From positions 1-64,000 of the forward strand of contig JADHOR010000007.1 of the NCBI GenBank assembly GCA_016778895.1: a stretch of DNA of 64,000 bases. The letters are read 5' to 3'. The translations under genes were made by a program, and so were the position numbers. The first letter of the stretch is position 1. Each line of letters opens with the position of its first letter. The notes under the pieces are model-generated. The model had not been told where the DNA came from. It made no database searches and saw only the letters and a program-made list of their open reading frames with translations. Positions 41,718 through 52,082 of the stretch are shown in pieces. The stretch is from Candidatus Puniceispirillum sp. Lineage in GTDB: Bacteria; Pseudomonadota; Alphaproteobacteria; Puniceispirillales; Puniceispirillaceae.

Positions 41718-43913
41718 ATGTTGAAATCAAATGATAAAATTATGTCAAAATCGGGTAACCAAGTATGGTTCAGCGAAGATCGGCTTGCCTATATCTCGAT
41801 CCTGTTTACGCTTGCAATGGGGGCGGTAACCGCCTATGCCCTGACCCGGGTTGATTATCTTTCGAATGACACTGACACGCTGATTTGGCTGGTTGTGATC
41901 GATGCGCTGGCACTATTAGTGCTTGGCACGCTCGTGGGCCGGCAAATATGGCGACTTTGGTCAGAGCGTCGCCAACGGCTTGCGGGTCATCAGCTGCATT
42001 GGCGCATGGCGGTTCTGTTTGGTGGGGTCACGACTTTTCCAGCGTTGATTGTCACGCTGTTTGCGCTTTTTATTGTTGATTACTCGTTGCGTGGTTGGTT
42101 TGCTGAGCGCATTTCGACCGCAGTCAATGAGTCAGTTCGGGTTGCCGAGTCCTATTTTGATGAGCATGCGCGCTCGATCTCGGGCGAAGTGCTGACGATG
42201 GCAAATGATATCAACCGCGAGGCCTATCGACTGGTTGGTAAAGGCAATCTGATGGGCCGGTATCTTAGTGACCAGGCCGCGCTTCGTAATATGGCGGATG
42301 CAATTATCTTTGATGGTACCGGGCAGGTTCTTGCCAAATCGCAGTTTGCCTTTGCGATTACCTTTGCCAATCTCAATTCCAGCTGGGTTGAGCAAGCGCG
42401 CAAAGGCGAGGTGGTGATCTTGCGCGCTGACGAGACCAATAAATTACGCGCTGTGGTAAAGTTAAATGGCTATGTCGATGCCTATTTGCTGGTTGGGCGG
42501 TTTATTGACTCAAAAGTTCTGCGGGCGATGGATCAAACACGGCTTGCCGCATCAGATTACCAACAGCTCGGCTTCCAGCAGCTTGACCTGCAGATCAGCT
42601 TTGCTGTGCTTTTTGGTATTGTTCTGCTGTTGATCCTGATTGCATCGCTATGGATTGGGCTAAATCTGGCGACGGCTATTGTCGGGCCACTAGGCTCGGT
42701 TATTCATGTCGCCGAGCAGGTACGCAGGGGAAACCTGTCGCAACGGGTGCCAGATGATTTGCAATTAGAAGAGGTTTCACGGCTTGGCTCGGCATTTAAC
42801 CGGATGCTGGACGAACTGGCACGCAGCCGCGAGCAACTCGTTCAGGCAAACACCCAGATTGATCAACGCCGTGAATTTACCGAAGCAGTGCTTGGCGGCG
42901 TATCGTCGGGGGTGATCGGTCTTGATCGCTATGGTAAGGTAACGCTTCCAAATGCGACGGCGCGAAGCCTATTGGCGAAGAGTGACACCGATCTGATGGG
43001 GAAAAAGCTGGTGGAAGTCATTCCTGAATTCAGAGGGTTACTGGGAATTATTAATCAGAAAAGGCGGCGTTTTGGTGAAGAGCAGATTATCTTGCAACGC
43101 CAAAACAGTCATCTGATCCTGCGCGCACGGATTGTCAGCGAGGTGATCGAAGGGCGGGTGATAGGCTATGTCGTGACGTTTGACGATGTTACTGGCCTTT
43201 TGAGCGCGCAGCGCAAGGCTGCCTGGTCAGATATTGCGCGCCGCATCGCCCATGAGATTAAGAATCCATTGACGCCAATTCAGCTGGCCTCCGACCGTTT
43301 GCTGAAAAAATACCGTCCGGATGATAAAAAGGCGGCTGATCAATTTGAGGAATATGTGCAGATTATCACCCGCCAGGTCGATGATATAGGCCGGATGGTT
43401 GATGAGTTTTCAGCCTTTGCGCGGATGCCCCAGCCCGAAATGGATCGCCATTCGCTGCTTGGCATCGTGAATGGGCAGATTTCGCTTTTTGCGGGCAGGG
43501 ATCTGTCACTTGATGTCGAGATTGACGATGCAAATAATGACTATGCGACGATTTGTGATGCGGGGTTGGTGCGGCAAGCGCTAACCAACTTGCTGCAAAA
43601 TGCTAAAGACAGTATGGACGAACATCGCATAGCCAGCCCAACGATTCGAATTAGGCTTCAAAGTGAGGATGATATGATTGCCATAATCGTAACCGATAAT
43701 GGCCCGGGGTTCCCCGACATGGACTTTGAAAAGCTGCTAGAGCCTTATGTCACAACGCGGCAAAAGGGGACTGGTCTGGGGCTTGCGATTGTGAGCAAGA
43801 TCATGGAAGACCACGGGGGAGCAATACACCTTGGCAATGCTGAAAATGGCGGCGCACTGGTTTGTTTGAAATTTCCGATGTATGCAGCGACGCATGCCGA
43901 AAAGGTCAGATAG
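41718..43913 (+). CDS. ntrY: sensor histidine kinase NtrY
   Basis: TM segments, HAMP, PAS, DIARRIAHEIKNPLTPIQLASDRLLKKY; between ntrC and ntrX. Confidence 0.93.
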   Translation: MLKSNDKIMSKSGNQVWFSEDRLAYISILFTLAMGAVTAYALTRVDYLSNDTDTLIWLVVIDALALLVLGTLVGRQIWRLWSERRQRLAGHQLHWRMAVLFGGVTTFPALIVTLFALFIVDYSLRGWFAERISTAVNESVRVAESYFDEHARSISGEVLTMANDINREAYRLVGKGNLMGRYLSDQAALRNMADAIIFDGTGQVLAKSQFAFAITFANLNSSWVEQARKGEVVILRADETNKLRAVVKLNGYVDAYLLVGRFIDSKVLRAMDQTRLAASDYQQLGFQQLDLQISFAVLFGIVLLLILIASLWIGLNLATAIVGPLGSVIHVAEQVRRGNLSQRVPDDLQLEEVSRLGSAFNRMLDELARSREQLVQANTQIDQRREFTEAVLGGVSSGVIGLDRYGKVTLPNATARSLLAKSDTDLMGKKLVEVIPEFRGLLGIINQKRRRFGEEQIILQRQNSHLILRARIVSEVIEGRVIGYVVTFDDVTGLLSAQRKAAWSDIARRIAHEIKNPLTPIQLASDRLLKKYRPDDKKAADQFEEYVQIITRQVDDIGRMVDEFSAFARMPQPEMDRHSLLGIVNGQISLFAGRDLSLDVEIDDANNDYATICDAGLVRQALTNLLQNAKDSMDEHRIASPTIRIRLQSEDDMIAIIVTDNGPGFPDMDFEKLLEPYVTTRQKGTGLGLAIVSKIMEDHGGAIHLGNAENGGALVCLKFPMYAATHAEKVR

Positions 43914-45314
43914 ATGGCTGATGATATTCTGATTGTTGATGATGAGAAGGATATTCGCTCGCTTCTGTGCTTGATGCTTGAGGATGAAGGCTATAATACC
44001 ATTGAGGCGGCAAATGCTGACGATGCGCGCACAGCATTGTTGGCGCAACCGCCAAAGCTGGCTATTCTGGATATCTGGATGCGTGAGTCCGATATGGACG
44101 GCATTGAATTGCTGGAATGGGTAAAATCAATCTATCCTGGTTTGCCGGTTCTGATGATTTCTGGTCATGGCACAATCGAAACTGCCGTACAGGCGATAAG
44201 ACTTGGTGCCTATGATTTTATCGAAAAACCGTTCAAGGAAGCGCGGTTGCTGATGACGGTCGAGCGCGCGCTTGATAATGCGCGGCTGGCGCGTGAAAAT
44301 ACAGAGCTGCGGGCGCGGGTAAATGCCGGTGAAAAACCTGAATTAGTTGGTAACTCGGTGCTAATGCGTGGCATTCGCCAATCGATTGAAAAGGTTGCCC
44401 CAACCGCAAGCCGTGTTTTAATCAATGGACCAAGTGGCAGTGGGAAAGAACTGGCCGCGCGCGTGATACATAACCAGTCAGACCGCGCCAACGAGCTTTT
44501 TGTTGTTGCCAATTGCGCGCGGTTATCAAGCGACCGGGTTGATGCCGAACTGTTTGGCGCTGAGAGCCTGCAAAGCCATCGGCGGGTCGTTGGCCTGTTC
44601 GAACAGGCGCATCGCGGTACGCTGTATTTTGACGAAATCTGTGATTTGCCGCTGGAAACACAGCGCAAAATTGTCCGGGCGGTTAATGAACAGCGATTTC
44701 GGCGCGTTGGCGGCAACAGCGAGGTCGCCGTTGATGTGCGGATGATTTCAGCGTCAAGTCGTGATTTGCCGGTTGAGATCAGCGAAGGCCGGCTTCGCGA
44801 AGATTTATATTACCGACTTGGTGTGGTGCCGTTGTCAATGCCATCATTGGCAGATCGGCGCGAGGATATTCCGCTTCTGGCAAAATATTTTACCAACCGG
44901 ATTGCCAAAATGATTGGGGTTAAACCGATCCAGCTCAGCGAAGAGATATTTGCCGCCATGCAAGGCTATGATTGGCCGGGTAATGTGAGGCAAATGCACA
45001 ACGTAATTGAAACTTTGTTGATTATGGCGCCAGATGATCGCAGTAAATCGGTTGGCCTTGATTTACTGCCTGCTGAAATCCAGAATATGTCGCGTCATAG
45101 TGCCAGATCTGATATGGAACAGTTGCTGGCCTTGCCATTGCGAGGCGCACGAGAAGAGTTTGAGCGCGAATATCTGGAAACGCAATTGCATAGGTTTAAT
45201 GGTAATATCTCACGGATGGCGGCTTTTATCGGCATGGAGCGATCTGCATTACATCGAAAAATGAAATCGCTTGGGATCGGAACCGATCTTCAAGAAGAGG
45301 GTAACAAGACATGA
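43914..45314 (+). CDS. ntrX: NtrX-family response regulator (AAA+), GAFTGA loop not recognisable
   Basis: Receiver ILIVDDEKDIRSLLCLMLEDEGY, Walker A INGPSGSGKELAARV, GTLYFDEICDLP, C-terminal HTH. Confidence 0.92.
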   Translation: MADDILIVDDEKDIRSLLCLMLEDEGYNTIEAANADDARTALLAQPPKLAILDIWMRESDMDGIELLEWVKSIYPGLPVLMISGHGTIETAVQAIRLGAYDFIEKPFKEARLLMTVERALDNARLARENTELRARVNAGEKPELVGNSVLMRGIRQSIEKVAPTASRVLINGPSGSGKELAARVIHNQSDRANELFVVANCARLSSDRVDAELFGAESLQSHRRVVGLFEQAHRGTLYFDEICDLPLETQRKIVRAVNEQRFRRVGGNSEVAVDVRMISASSRDLPVEISEGRLREDLYYRLGVVPLSMPSLADRREDIPLLAKYFTNRIAKMIGVKPIQLSEEIFAAMQGYDWPGNVRQMHNVIETLLIMAPDDRSKSVGLDLLPAEIQNMSRHSARSDMEQLLALPLRGAREEFEREYLETQLHRFNGNISRMAAFIGMERSALHRKMKSLGIGTDLQEEGNKT

Positions 45315-46690
45315 AAATTGTCATCTGTGGCGCCGGACTTGTGGGTAGCGCCATCGCCAGGCATCTTTCCCAGGAACAGAATGACGTTACCGTCATTGAC
45401 GCATCGCCGGAAAATATCCAGCGTATAACTGATCAGTATGATGTGCGAGGGGTCGTTGGGGTTGCATCGCATCCTGACCGGCTTGCTGAGGCCGGGGGTC
45501 GCGATGCTGAGCTGCTAATTGCGGTGACCGAGTCAGATGAGATTAACATGGTTGCCTGTCAGGTTGCCCATACGATTTTCAATACACCGGTTAAGATTGC
45601 GCGTATTCGCGCCAATGCCTATCTCGATCCGTCCTTTTCGAGCCTTTACAGCCCTGAAAACCTGCCTATCGATCATATCATTTCGCCTGAGGCCGAAGTA
45701 TCGTCGGCAATCAGCAACCAGCTTCGTGTGCCCGGGGCATTTGATGTGCAAAACCTGTGTGGTGGCAAGATGAATCTTGTTGGTGTCCAATGTACGGAAA
45801 ACAGCCCCATTCTGGGAACATCACTTCGCCACCTTACCAGTCTGTTCCCTGATCTAAGCCTAACGATTCTCGCGATTATCCGAGATGGTAACGTGATTTT
45901 ACCACGGTCCGGGATTGAGGCAATGCAAACTGGTGACCGCGTTTATTTTGTTTGTGACAGCAAGCATCTGGATCGAGCAATGGCCAGCTTTGGGCATGAG
46001 GAAGGGGAGGCGCGCTCGGTTGTTATCGCAGGTGGCGGCAGTATCGGTCTGACGCTCTCACGGGAGATTGAGGCAAATTTCCAGAATACGAATAACCAGA
46101 TTATTGAGCTTGATAACAGCCGGGCCAAATCGTTGGCCGAGGAATTGCAGGGTACCAGCATCATAAATGGTGATGCGCTTGACGGGGCCATCCTGCGCGA
46201 GGCTGGTGTGCACATGACCGAAACCTTTGTTGCCGTGACCGAAGATGACGAGGTGAATATTCTATCGGCGCTGCTGGCGAAAAGAACGGGTGCAAAACAC
46301 GCGGTTGCCTTGGTAAATATACCGGGGTTTATTCCGCTTGTTGGCACTTTGGGCGTCGATGCAGTGATTAACCCCTCGCAGATTACGGTATCGTCAATTC
46401 TTGAGCATGTACGCCGTGGGCGTATCCGCGATGTGCACCCGATTGTTGAAGATCTGGGTGAAGTGCTTGAGGCCGAAGCCCTGCCATCATCATTGCTTGT
46501 TGGTAAACCGTTGCGCGCTGCAAAAATCCCGAAGGGTATCTCGATTGGCGGCGTTTACCGTGATGAAAAGGCGATGGCGGTTCGCGGTGATACGATAATC
46601 GAAGCCGGCGACACAGTAATTATTTTCGTTGTCCGTGGCAAGATCGCTCAAGTTGAAAAGCTATTATCAGTCAGGCTGGATTTCTTCTAG
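45311..46690 (+). CDS. trkA: Trk system potassium uptake regulator TrkA
   Basis: KIVICGAGLVGSAIARHLSQEQNDVTVID; two RCK_N/RCK_C repeats. Confidence 0.94.
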   Translation: MKIVICGAGLVGSAIARHLSQEQNDVTVIDASPENIQRITDQYDVRGVVGVASHPDRLAEAGGRDAELLIAVTESDEINMVACQVAHTIFNTPVKIARIRANAYLDPSFSSLYSPENLPIDHIISPEAEVSSAISNQLRVPGAFDVQNLCGGKMNLVGVQCTENSPILGTSLRHLTSLFPDLSLTILAIIRDGNVILPRSGIEAMQTGDRVYFVCDSKHLDRAMASFGHEEGEARSVVIAGGGSIGLTLSREIEANFQNTNNQIIELDNSRAKSLAEELQGTSIINGDALDGAILREAGVHMTETFVAVTEDDEVNILSALLAKRTGAKHAVALVNIPGFIPLVGTLGVDAVINPSQITVSSILEHVRRGRIRDVHPIVEDLGEVLEAEALPSSLLVGKPLRAAKIPKGISIGGVYRDEKAMAVRGDTIIEAGDTVIIFVVRGKIAQVEKLLSVRLDFF

Positions 46691-46753
46691 GGCTTATAGC
46701 GTGAATTTAACGCTCGATCGGGTGCTTGCCAAAAAGGCGGGATCGGGCATTGT

Positions 46754-46769
46754 TTAATTTTTAAATTAA
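46754..46769. promoter_or_regulatory. AT-rich perfect inverted repeat TTAATTT-TT-AAATTAA upstream of hfq
   Basis: 7/7 palindrome with 2-nt spacer read directly, in the trkA-hfq intergenic region. Confidence 0.35.
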
Positions 46770-46804
46770 CGCTAAGGTTTTCAGCTAGTAGGGGAGATAA
46801 TAAG

Positions 46805-47065
46805 ATGGCCAGTGAAAAGAGCCGCAATTTGCAAGAGGTATTCCTAAATAACGTCCGAAAATCTCATGCCGCTGTCACCGTTTTTCTGGTTAACGGTGTC
46901 AAGCTGCAGGGCATTATCACATGGTTTGATAATTTTTCGATCCTGTTAAAGCGCGATCAACACGTGCAGCTGGTCTATAAACATGCGATCTCGACAATTA
47001 TGCCTGTAGCACCTTTGCAGTTGCAGGAATTTGATGGCAAGGACATGGAATCTGACAGTGAATGA
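46805..47065 (+). CDS. hfq: RNA chaperone Hfq
   Basis: [60 protein letters not shown]. Confidence 0.97.
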   Translation: MASEKSRNLQEVFLNNVRKSHAAVTVFLVNGVKLQGIITWFDNFSILLKRDQHVQLVYKHAISTIMPVAPLQLQEFDGKDMESDSE

Positions 47066-47072
47066 CGCCGCG

Positions 47073-47915
47073 ATGGTGCCGGCGGTAACGCGGCCACCAG
47101 TTAATCCAGCGTTGAAATCTATCATCGCTGCACTTCTACGCGAAGCATCAGACCGGTTTATTCTGCCACGATTTCAGAATTTGCAATCGCAAGACATTAC
47201 CACGAAAACCAGCGATACCGATTTTGTGACCATCGCCGATCAGCAGGCTGAGGCATGGTTAACCCCAAGATTGTTAATCGAACAGCCTGGCTTTGTGGTC
47301 GGTGAGGAGGCGTCTGCGCTAGAACCGGCAATTCGCAACAGTATTCCATCAGGCTATGGCTGGACCATTGATCCGTTGGACGGCACAAAGAATTTTGTCA
47401 AAGGCAAGCCAGCCTTTTGCAGCATGGTGGCTTTGCTTTGGGACGGCCAGCCTGTTGCCAGCTGGATTTGGCAACCGCTTACCGAAACGTTGTTTTATGC
47501 GGCTGAAGGCGAGGGGGTTATCCGCATCAACGCGCATGACGAAACCCGGCTGGTGCTGGCAAACCGGCCTGTCGAAATTGATCAGATGTACGGATCGGGC
47601 AACAGCCTTGGGTTAAAAGAGCCGCAGAAAAGCGCGTTTCAAGCGCGTTTGCGGTCACTTGCCGGTCGCCGCTTTACGGGCAGCTCCGGAATCCAAGCTT
47701 GCCTTATTGCGAATGGTGAAGAAGATTTCCTGATCCATGGTGACTCAACGCCTTGGGATCACGCGCCGGTCGATCTCATTTGCCGAGAGGCCGGCGGTCA
47801 TGCGGCAATGCTGCATGATGAGAGCCGGTTTCATGTAGCGATGAAAGCACCCTTCATGGCGGTGTCGAGTGCAACGGGCTGGCGTAAATTGCGCAGTGCG
47901 GTCTGGTGCGATTAA
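47073..47915 (+). CDS. inositol monophosphatase family protein (histidinol-phosphatase-like)
   Basis: TDFVTIADQQAEAWL...FVVGEEA...GWTIDPLDGTKNFVKGKPAFCSMVALLWDG...WDHAPVDLICREAGGHA. Confidence 0.88.
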   Translation: MVPAVTRPPVNPALKSIIAALLREASDRFILPRFQNLQSQDITTKTSDTDFVTIADQQAEAWLTPRLLIEQPGFVVGEEASALEPAIRNSIPSGYGWTIDPLDGTKNFVKGKPAFCSMVALLWDGQPVASWIWQPLTETLFYAAEGEGVIRINAHDETRLVLANRPVEIDQMYGSGNSLGLKEPQKSAFQARLRSLAGRRFTGSSGIQACLIANGEEDFLIHGDSTPWDHAPVDLICREAGGHAAMLHDESRFHVAMKAPFMAVSSATGWRKLRSAVWCD

Positions 47916-48745
47916 TTCTGGGTTGATCCGGCCTCGAGGTCTTTTGATTTATGCTCAAGAACCTTGGCGTCCTGCCAATAGCGTTCCATCAACTCCAGTG
48001 ATGCGTCTTTTAATGAGTTTTGATTTAATTCAACCTGTTCTTCAATGTAGTTAAATCTTTTTTCAAACTTAAGATTGCAGGATTGCAACGCTGTTTCAGG
48101 GTCAATGCCAGCTTTTCGTGCTAGGTTGACAGCCACAAAAAGCAAATCGCCAACTTCATCTTTTATGCGATCCTGATCGCGGTCGGCACGGGCGAGCTCT
48201 TCACGTAACTCGGCGGCTTCTTCGTTCACCTTTTGCAGAACCTGATCGATATCTGGCCAGTCAAAACCAACACGCGCCGCACGTTTCTGCAGCTTCAAGG
48301 CGCGCAACATCGGCGGCAACCCGCGAGCGATACCGTCGAGAACGCGGGTTTCGCCCTTTTTGGCACGCTCGTGTGACTTGATGTCCTCCCACAACCCGTT
48401 TTGGGCTTCCGCTGACGGGCGGTCCTCGCTGCCAAAGACATGCGGGTGGCGCGCAATCATTTTATTGCTGATGCTTTTGGCAACGTCGGCCAGTGTGAAG
48501 CTGCCCTCTTCCTCGGCGATACGGGCATGAAAAATGACTTGAAGCAGCAGATCACCCAGCTCGTCACGGATCGCGTCGTGATCGCCATTTTGAATAGCGT
48601 CTGCCACCTCATAGGCTTCTTCGATAGTATAGGGGGCGATGCTGGCAAAATTCTGTGCAACGTCCCATGGGCATCCAGTGTCCGGATCGCGGAGACGGAT
48701 CATTATCTGATACAGTCGATCAAGTTCATCTAAATGTTTTTCCAT
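47912..48745 (-). CDS. mazG: nucleoside triphosphate pyrophosphohydrolase MazG
   Basis: LRDPDTGCPWDVAQNFASIAPYTIEEAYEVADAIQNGD...ELGDLLLQVIFHARIAEE. Confidence 0.94.
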   Translation of the reverse strand: MEKHLDELDRLYQIMIRLRDPDTGCPWDVAQNFASIAPYTIEEAYEVADAIQNGDHDAIRDELGDLLLQVIFHARIAEEEGSFTLADVAKSISNKMIARHPHVFGSEDRPSAEAQNGLWEDIKSHERAKKGETRVLDGIARGLPPMLRALKLQKRAARVGFDWPDIDQVLQKVNEEAAELREELARADRDQDRIKDEVGDLLFVAVNLARKAGIDPETALQSCNLKFEKRFNYIEEQVELNQNSLKDASLELMERYWQDAKVLEHKSKDLEAGSTQN

Positions 48746-49016
48746 ATGCAAACCGTAACAAACCTGTGGATAGATGAACAATGAAAAGCGGTATTTAAGC
48801 GGCAGATTTTTGGGCAGAGCCTCGTTTGTCTGATCGAGCTGCGCGATGCCGGTTAGACCACCCCATCTTAGTGTTTGGGGCTGACTAATCACTGCAGCAT
48901 TGAAAGCAGTTGCTAATTAAGTGTAAAAAGCGCAGACAGAAACCAGTCAGGATTCAAATTTAGACTAGGTGGAAGTTTGTCAGGCATTTTGATATGTTTT
49001 TAACGGGAATCACGCG

Positions 49017-49784
49017 ATGATGATAAATGACAATGAGCCAGAATTGGTAAAGCGGGGCTTGCTTGCGCGACTGCGTGGATGGTTTTTCACTGGTCTGTTG
49101 GTAACAGCGCCTGTGTTGTTGACGGTCTATATCACATGGGCAGCGATCGAGCTTATTGATGGACAGGCGAACAAGCTGATCCCGGCTTTTTCAACATGGA
49201 GCCTTGGTGATATCCCGGGTGCAGGACTGCTGGTCGGTGCGGTGCTGATCACCCTTATCGGAGCAGTTGCCGCTGGATTTTTAGGGCGCTGGATTATCCG
49301 TCTCGGTGAATCGCTGCTAAACCGGATGCCGGTGGTGCGCACGATCTATGGAGCAACCAAACAGATCCTCGAAACCGTTATCTCGGCGCAATCTGATGCG
49401 TTTCGCGAGGTTGTTCTTGTTGAATATCCGCGGCGCGGTCTTTGGGTAATCGGTTTTGTGACCGGTGCAACCAAGGGTGAGGTGGCGCGGATGGTCCCGG
49501 GGTCGAATGTGAATGTGTTTATCCCGACAACGCCAAACCCGACATCGGGCTTTTTGCTGTTCTGTCCGGTTAAAGATATCATCTATCTTGATATGACGAA
49601 TGAAGAAGCGGTCAAACTTGTGGTCTCGGGCGGTATTGTTTCACCGCCAGATCGCGGCAATGTTGCGGCAAAAAACGTCAAAAAAGCTGCTGCCAAAAAA
49701 GTGGCTACCAAAAAGTCAGCAGCCAAAAAACCAGCAGCCAAAAAAGCGGCTACCAAAAAGCCAGCAGCTAAAAAAGCGCGGTAA
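49017..49784 (+). CDS. DUF502 family membrane protein with Lys/Ala-rich C-terminal tail
   Basis: FFTGLLVTAPVLLTVYITWAAIELID...RMPVVRTIYGATKQILETV...VVLVEYPRRGLWVIGFVTG; tail KKAAAKKVATKKSAAKKPAAKKAATKKPAAKKAR. Confidence 0.9.
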   Translation: MMINDNEPELVKRGLLARLRGWFFTGLLVTAPVLLTVYITWAAIELIDGQANKLIPAFSTWSLGDIPGAGLLVGAVLITLIGAVAAGFLGRWIIRLGESLLNRMPVVRTIYGATKQILETVISAQSDAFREVVLVEYPRRGLWVIGFVTGATKGEVARMVPGSNVNVFIPTTPNPTSGFLLFCPVKDIIYLDMTNEEAVKLVVSGGIVSPPDRGNVAAKNVKKAAAKKVATKKSAAKKPAAKKAATKKPAAKKAR

Positions 49785-49786
49785 AT

Positions 49787-51916
49787 CTAGCCAGAGGCCA
49801 AAAACTTTACCGCGCTATCGCGCTCAAAAAGGCTAAGCAGCAAATTCATATGCGGCTGGTCATTATTGTCTAATGCGCGGCTAGCTTCGGCTCTTGCGAT
49901 GCCTAGCAGGTCACGATGCACCGCTAGGTCAGCCAGCACAAATTCCGGCATTCCAGATTGTCGTTGTCCCAGAAACTCGCCCGGACCGCGTAATTCCAAA
50001 TCCTCTTCGGCAATCAAGAAACCGTCATTCGTGTCTCGCATAACGGCAAGGCGTTTTGACGCTGTGTCGCTCAATGGGCCCTGATAGATCAAAAGACAGC
50101 TGCTTTGCTGGCTGCTTCGCCCCACACGGCCGCGCAATTGGTGCAATTGGGCAAGGCCAAACCTTTCGGCATGTTCGATAATGATGATGCTGGCTTGGGG
50201 AACATCCACCCCAACCTCGACAACAGTGGTTGCGACCAGTAATTGAGCTGTGCCATCACGAAATGCCTGCATCGCGTGATCGCGTTCGCCAGCTTTCATT
50301 TTGCCATGTGCCAGCTGAACCGTGACACCGGGCAACGCCCGCACCAAGGCGGCGAAACGGTCTTCAGCTGCGGCAATATCTAATTTGTCCGACTCCTCGA
50401 CAAGTGGGCAAATCCAATAGGCGCGCTTGCCATCGCCAAGAGCGCGCCCGAGGTTGGATATCACATCGCCAAGCCGGTCAGACGGCAGTACACGCGTATC
50501 AATGGGCAGGCGGCCAACTGGCTTTTCGTCGATGCGCGAATGATCAAGGTCACCATAGGCAGTCATTGCAAGGCTACGCGGAATTGGTGTTGCGGTCATC
50601 ACCATTACATCGACATGCGCGCCCTTTTCGCCGAGCAGAATGCGCTGGCGCACACCAAAGCGGTGCTGCTCGTCAACCACGGCGAGACCAAGGTCATGAA
50701 AGGCAACCGTTTCCGATAAAAGCGCGTGCGTGCCAACCACCAGTGGCAAACTGCCATCGGCAAGCCGTGTCAGCGTTTCCTTGCGGCTAAGAGTGCGGGC
50801 AGTTCCATTCGCCGTCCCATTTTCACGCGCCGTTCCAGTGCCGCGGCCTTGGCCCAATAACAGCCCTATTTCAATGCCAAGCGGTGCCAGCATGGCCTGA
50901 ATACTGGAATGATGCTGACGTGCGAGAACTTCGGTCGGTGCCAGCAACGCCGCCTGCACTCCGGCTTCCATCGTGGTGAGCATCGCCCATAGCGCAACAA
51001 GCGTCTTGCCCGATCCCACATCCCCCTGAAGCATGCGAAGCATACGCTTCGGCTTGGCCTGATCGGCGGTAATTTCCGCAATGGCGCGGCGTTGTGCGCC
51101 GGTCATTTCATACGGCAGGCTGGCTAACAGCTGGTTTGTAATGTGACCATTGCCGCAATAGGCGCGCCCCGGCGTTGTCTCGGCGGCGCTGTGCCGTACC
51201 ATCATCATGGCAAGCTGGTTTGCCAGTAACTCATCAAAGGCAAGGCGCGCGCGTGCCGGGCTGTTGGGCAAAAGGTCAGACGCATTTTTTGGCGCGTGAG
51301 CAATGCGCATTGCCGTGGCAAAATCGGGCCAGCCATGCTGCTTAACGAGTGCAGGGGGGATCCATTCAGGCAAATCTGGAATGCGGGTCAGCGCATCATC
51401 AATTGTCCGGCGAAGAATTTTGGGCGTCAGGCCAGCGGTTAAGGGATAGACCGGCTCGAAGACAGGCATTTTATCTGCCTGCGTTGGGGCAAGAATATGA
51501 TCGGGGTGCGCCATCTGCACACGGCCTTGAAATAATTCGACACGGCCACTTACAAGGCGGCGCTCGCCAACGGGCAATTGTTTGGCGACATAGTCATCAT
51601 GTGCATGGAAAAAAACCAGTTCCAGTGCGCCAGTTTCATTCTCACAAAAAACCCGGTAAGGACGCCGTACGCCGCGGGGCGGGCGGTCATGCTTTACCAC
51701 CAGAACGTCAAAGGTCGCGACACTGCCATCGGTTACGTCAGCGAGGGCGGGGCGCTGGCTGCGGTCAACCAGGCCGACAGGTAAATGCCGTAAAACGTCG
51801 ATAACGTAATGCCCCACACGCTTTTCCAGCACTGACGCCAGCTTTGCGCCAACGCCAGAAAGACTGGTTGTGGCGGCAAAAAGCTGAAAAATTTCAGGTG
51901 GACGCTTTGGATGCAC
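49787..51916 (-). CDS. recG: ATP-dependent DNA helicase RecG
   Basis: MLQGDVGSGKTLVALWAML...VVDEQHRFGVRQR...VMTATPIPRSLAMTAYGDLDHSRIDEKPVGR. Confidence 0.96.
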   Translation of the reverse strand: MHPKRPPEIFQLFAATTSLSGVGAKLASVLEKRVGHYVIDVLRHLPVGLVDRSQRPALADVTDGSVATFDVLVVKHDRPPRGVRRPYRVFCENETGALELVFFHAHDDYVAKQLPVGERRLVSGRVELFQGRVQMAHPDHILAPTQADKMPVFEPVYPLTAGLTPKILRRTIDDALTRIPDLPEWIPPALVKQHGWPDFATAMRIAHAPKNASDLLPNSPARARLAFDELLANQLAMMMVRHSAAETTPGRAYCGNGHITNQLLASLPYEMTGAQRRAIAEITADQAKPKRMLRMLQGDVGSGKTLVALWAMLTTMEAGVQAALLAPTEVLARQHHSSIQAMLAPLGIEIGLLLGQGRGTGTARENGTANGTARTLSRKETLTRLADGSLPLVVGTHALLSETVAFHDLGLAVVDEQHRFGVRQRILLGEKGAHVDVMVMTATPIPRSLAMTAYGDLDHSRIDEKPVGRLPIDTRVLPSDRLGDVISNLGRALGDGKRAYWICPLVEESDKLDIAAAEDRFAALVRALPGVTVQLAHGKMKAGERDHAMQAFRDGTAQLLVATTVVEVGVDVPQASIIIIEHAERFGLAQLHQLRGRVGRSSQQSSCLLIYQGPLSDTASKRLAVMRDTNDGFLIAEEDLELRGPGEFLGQRQSGMPEFVLADLAVHRDLLGIARAEASRALDNNDQPHMNLLLSLFERDSAVKFLASG

Positions 51917-52082
51917 TGCGCTGTTCTCCTGTTAAAACGGTGTATGATCAAAACTGGCAATCAGTTAAATGACATCGCGCCGCCACGCTTGTCTCTAGGC
52001 ATTATCGCTCATATCTGTTATCCCATGCCAGCCATTTGTTGCCCCGATCAAAACGCGCAACGGGTTGAAAAGGAATTCTACC

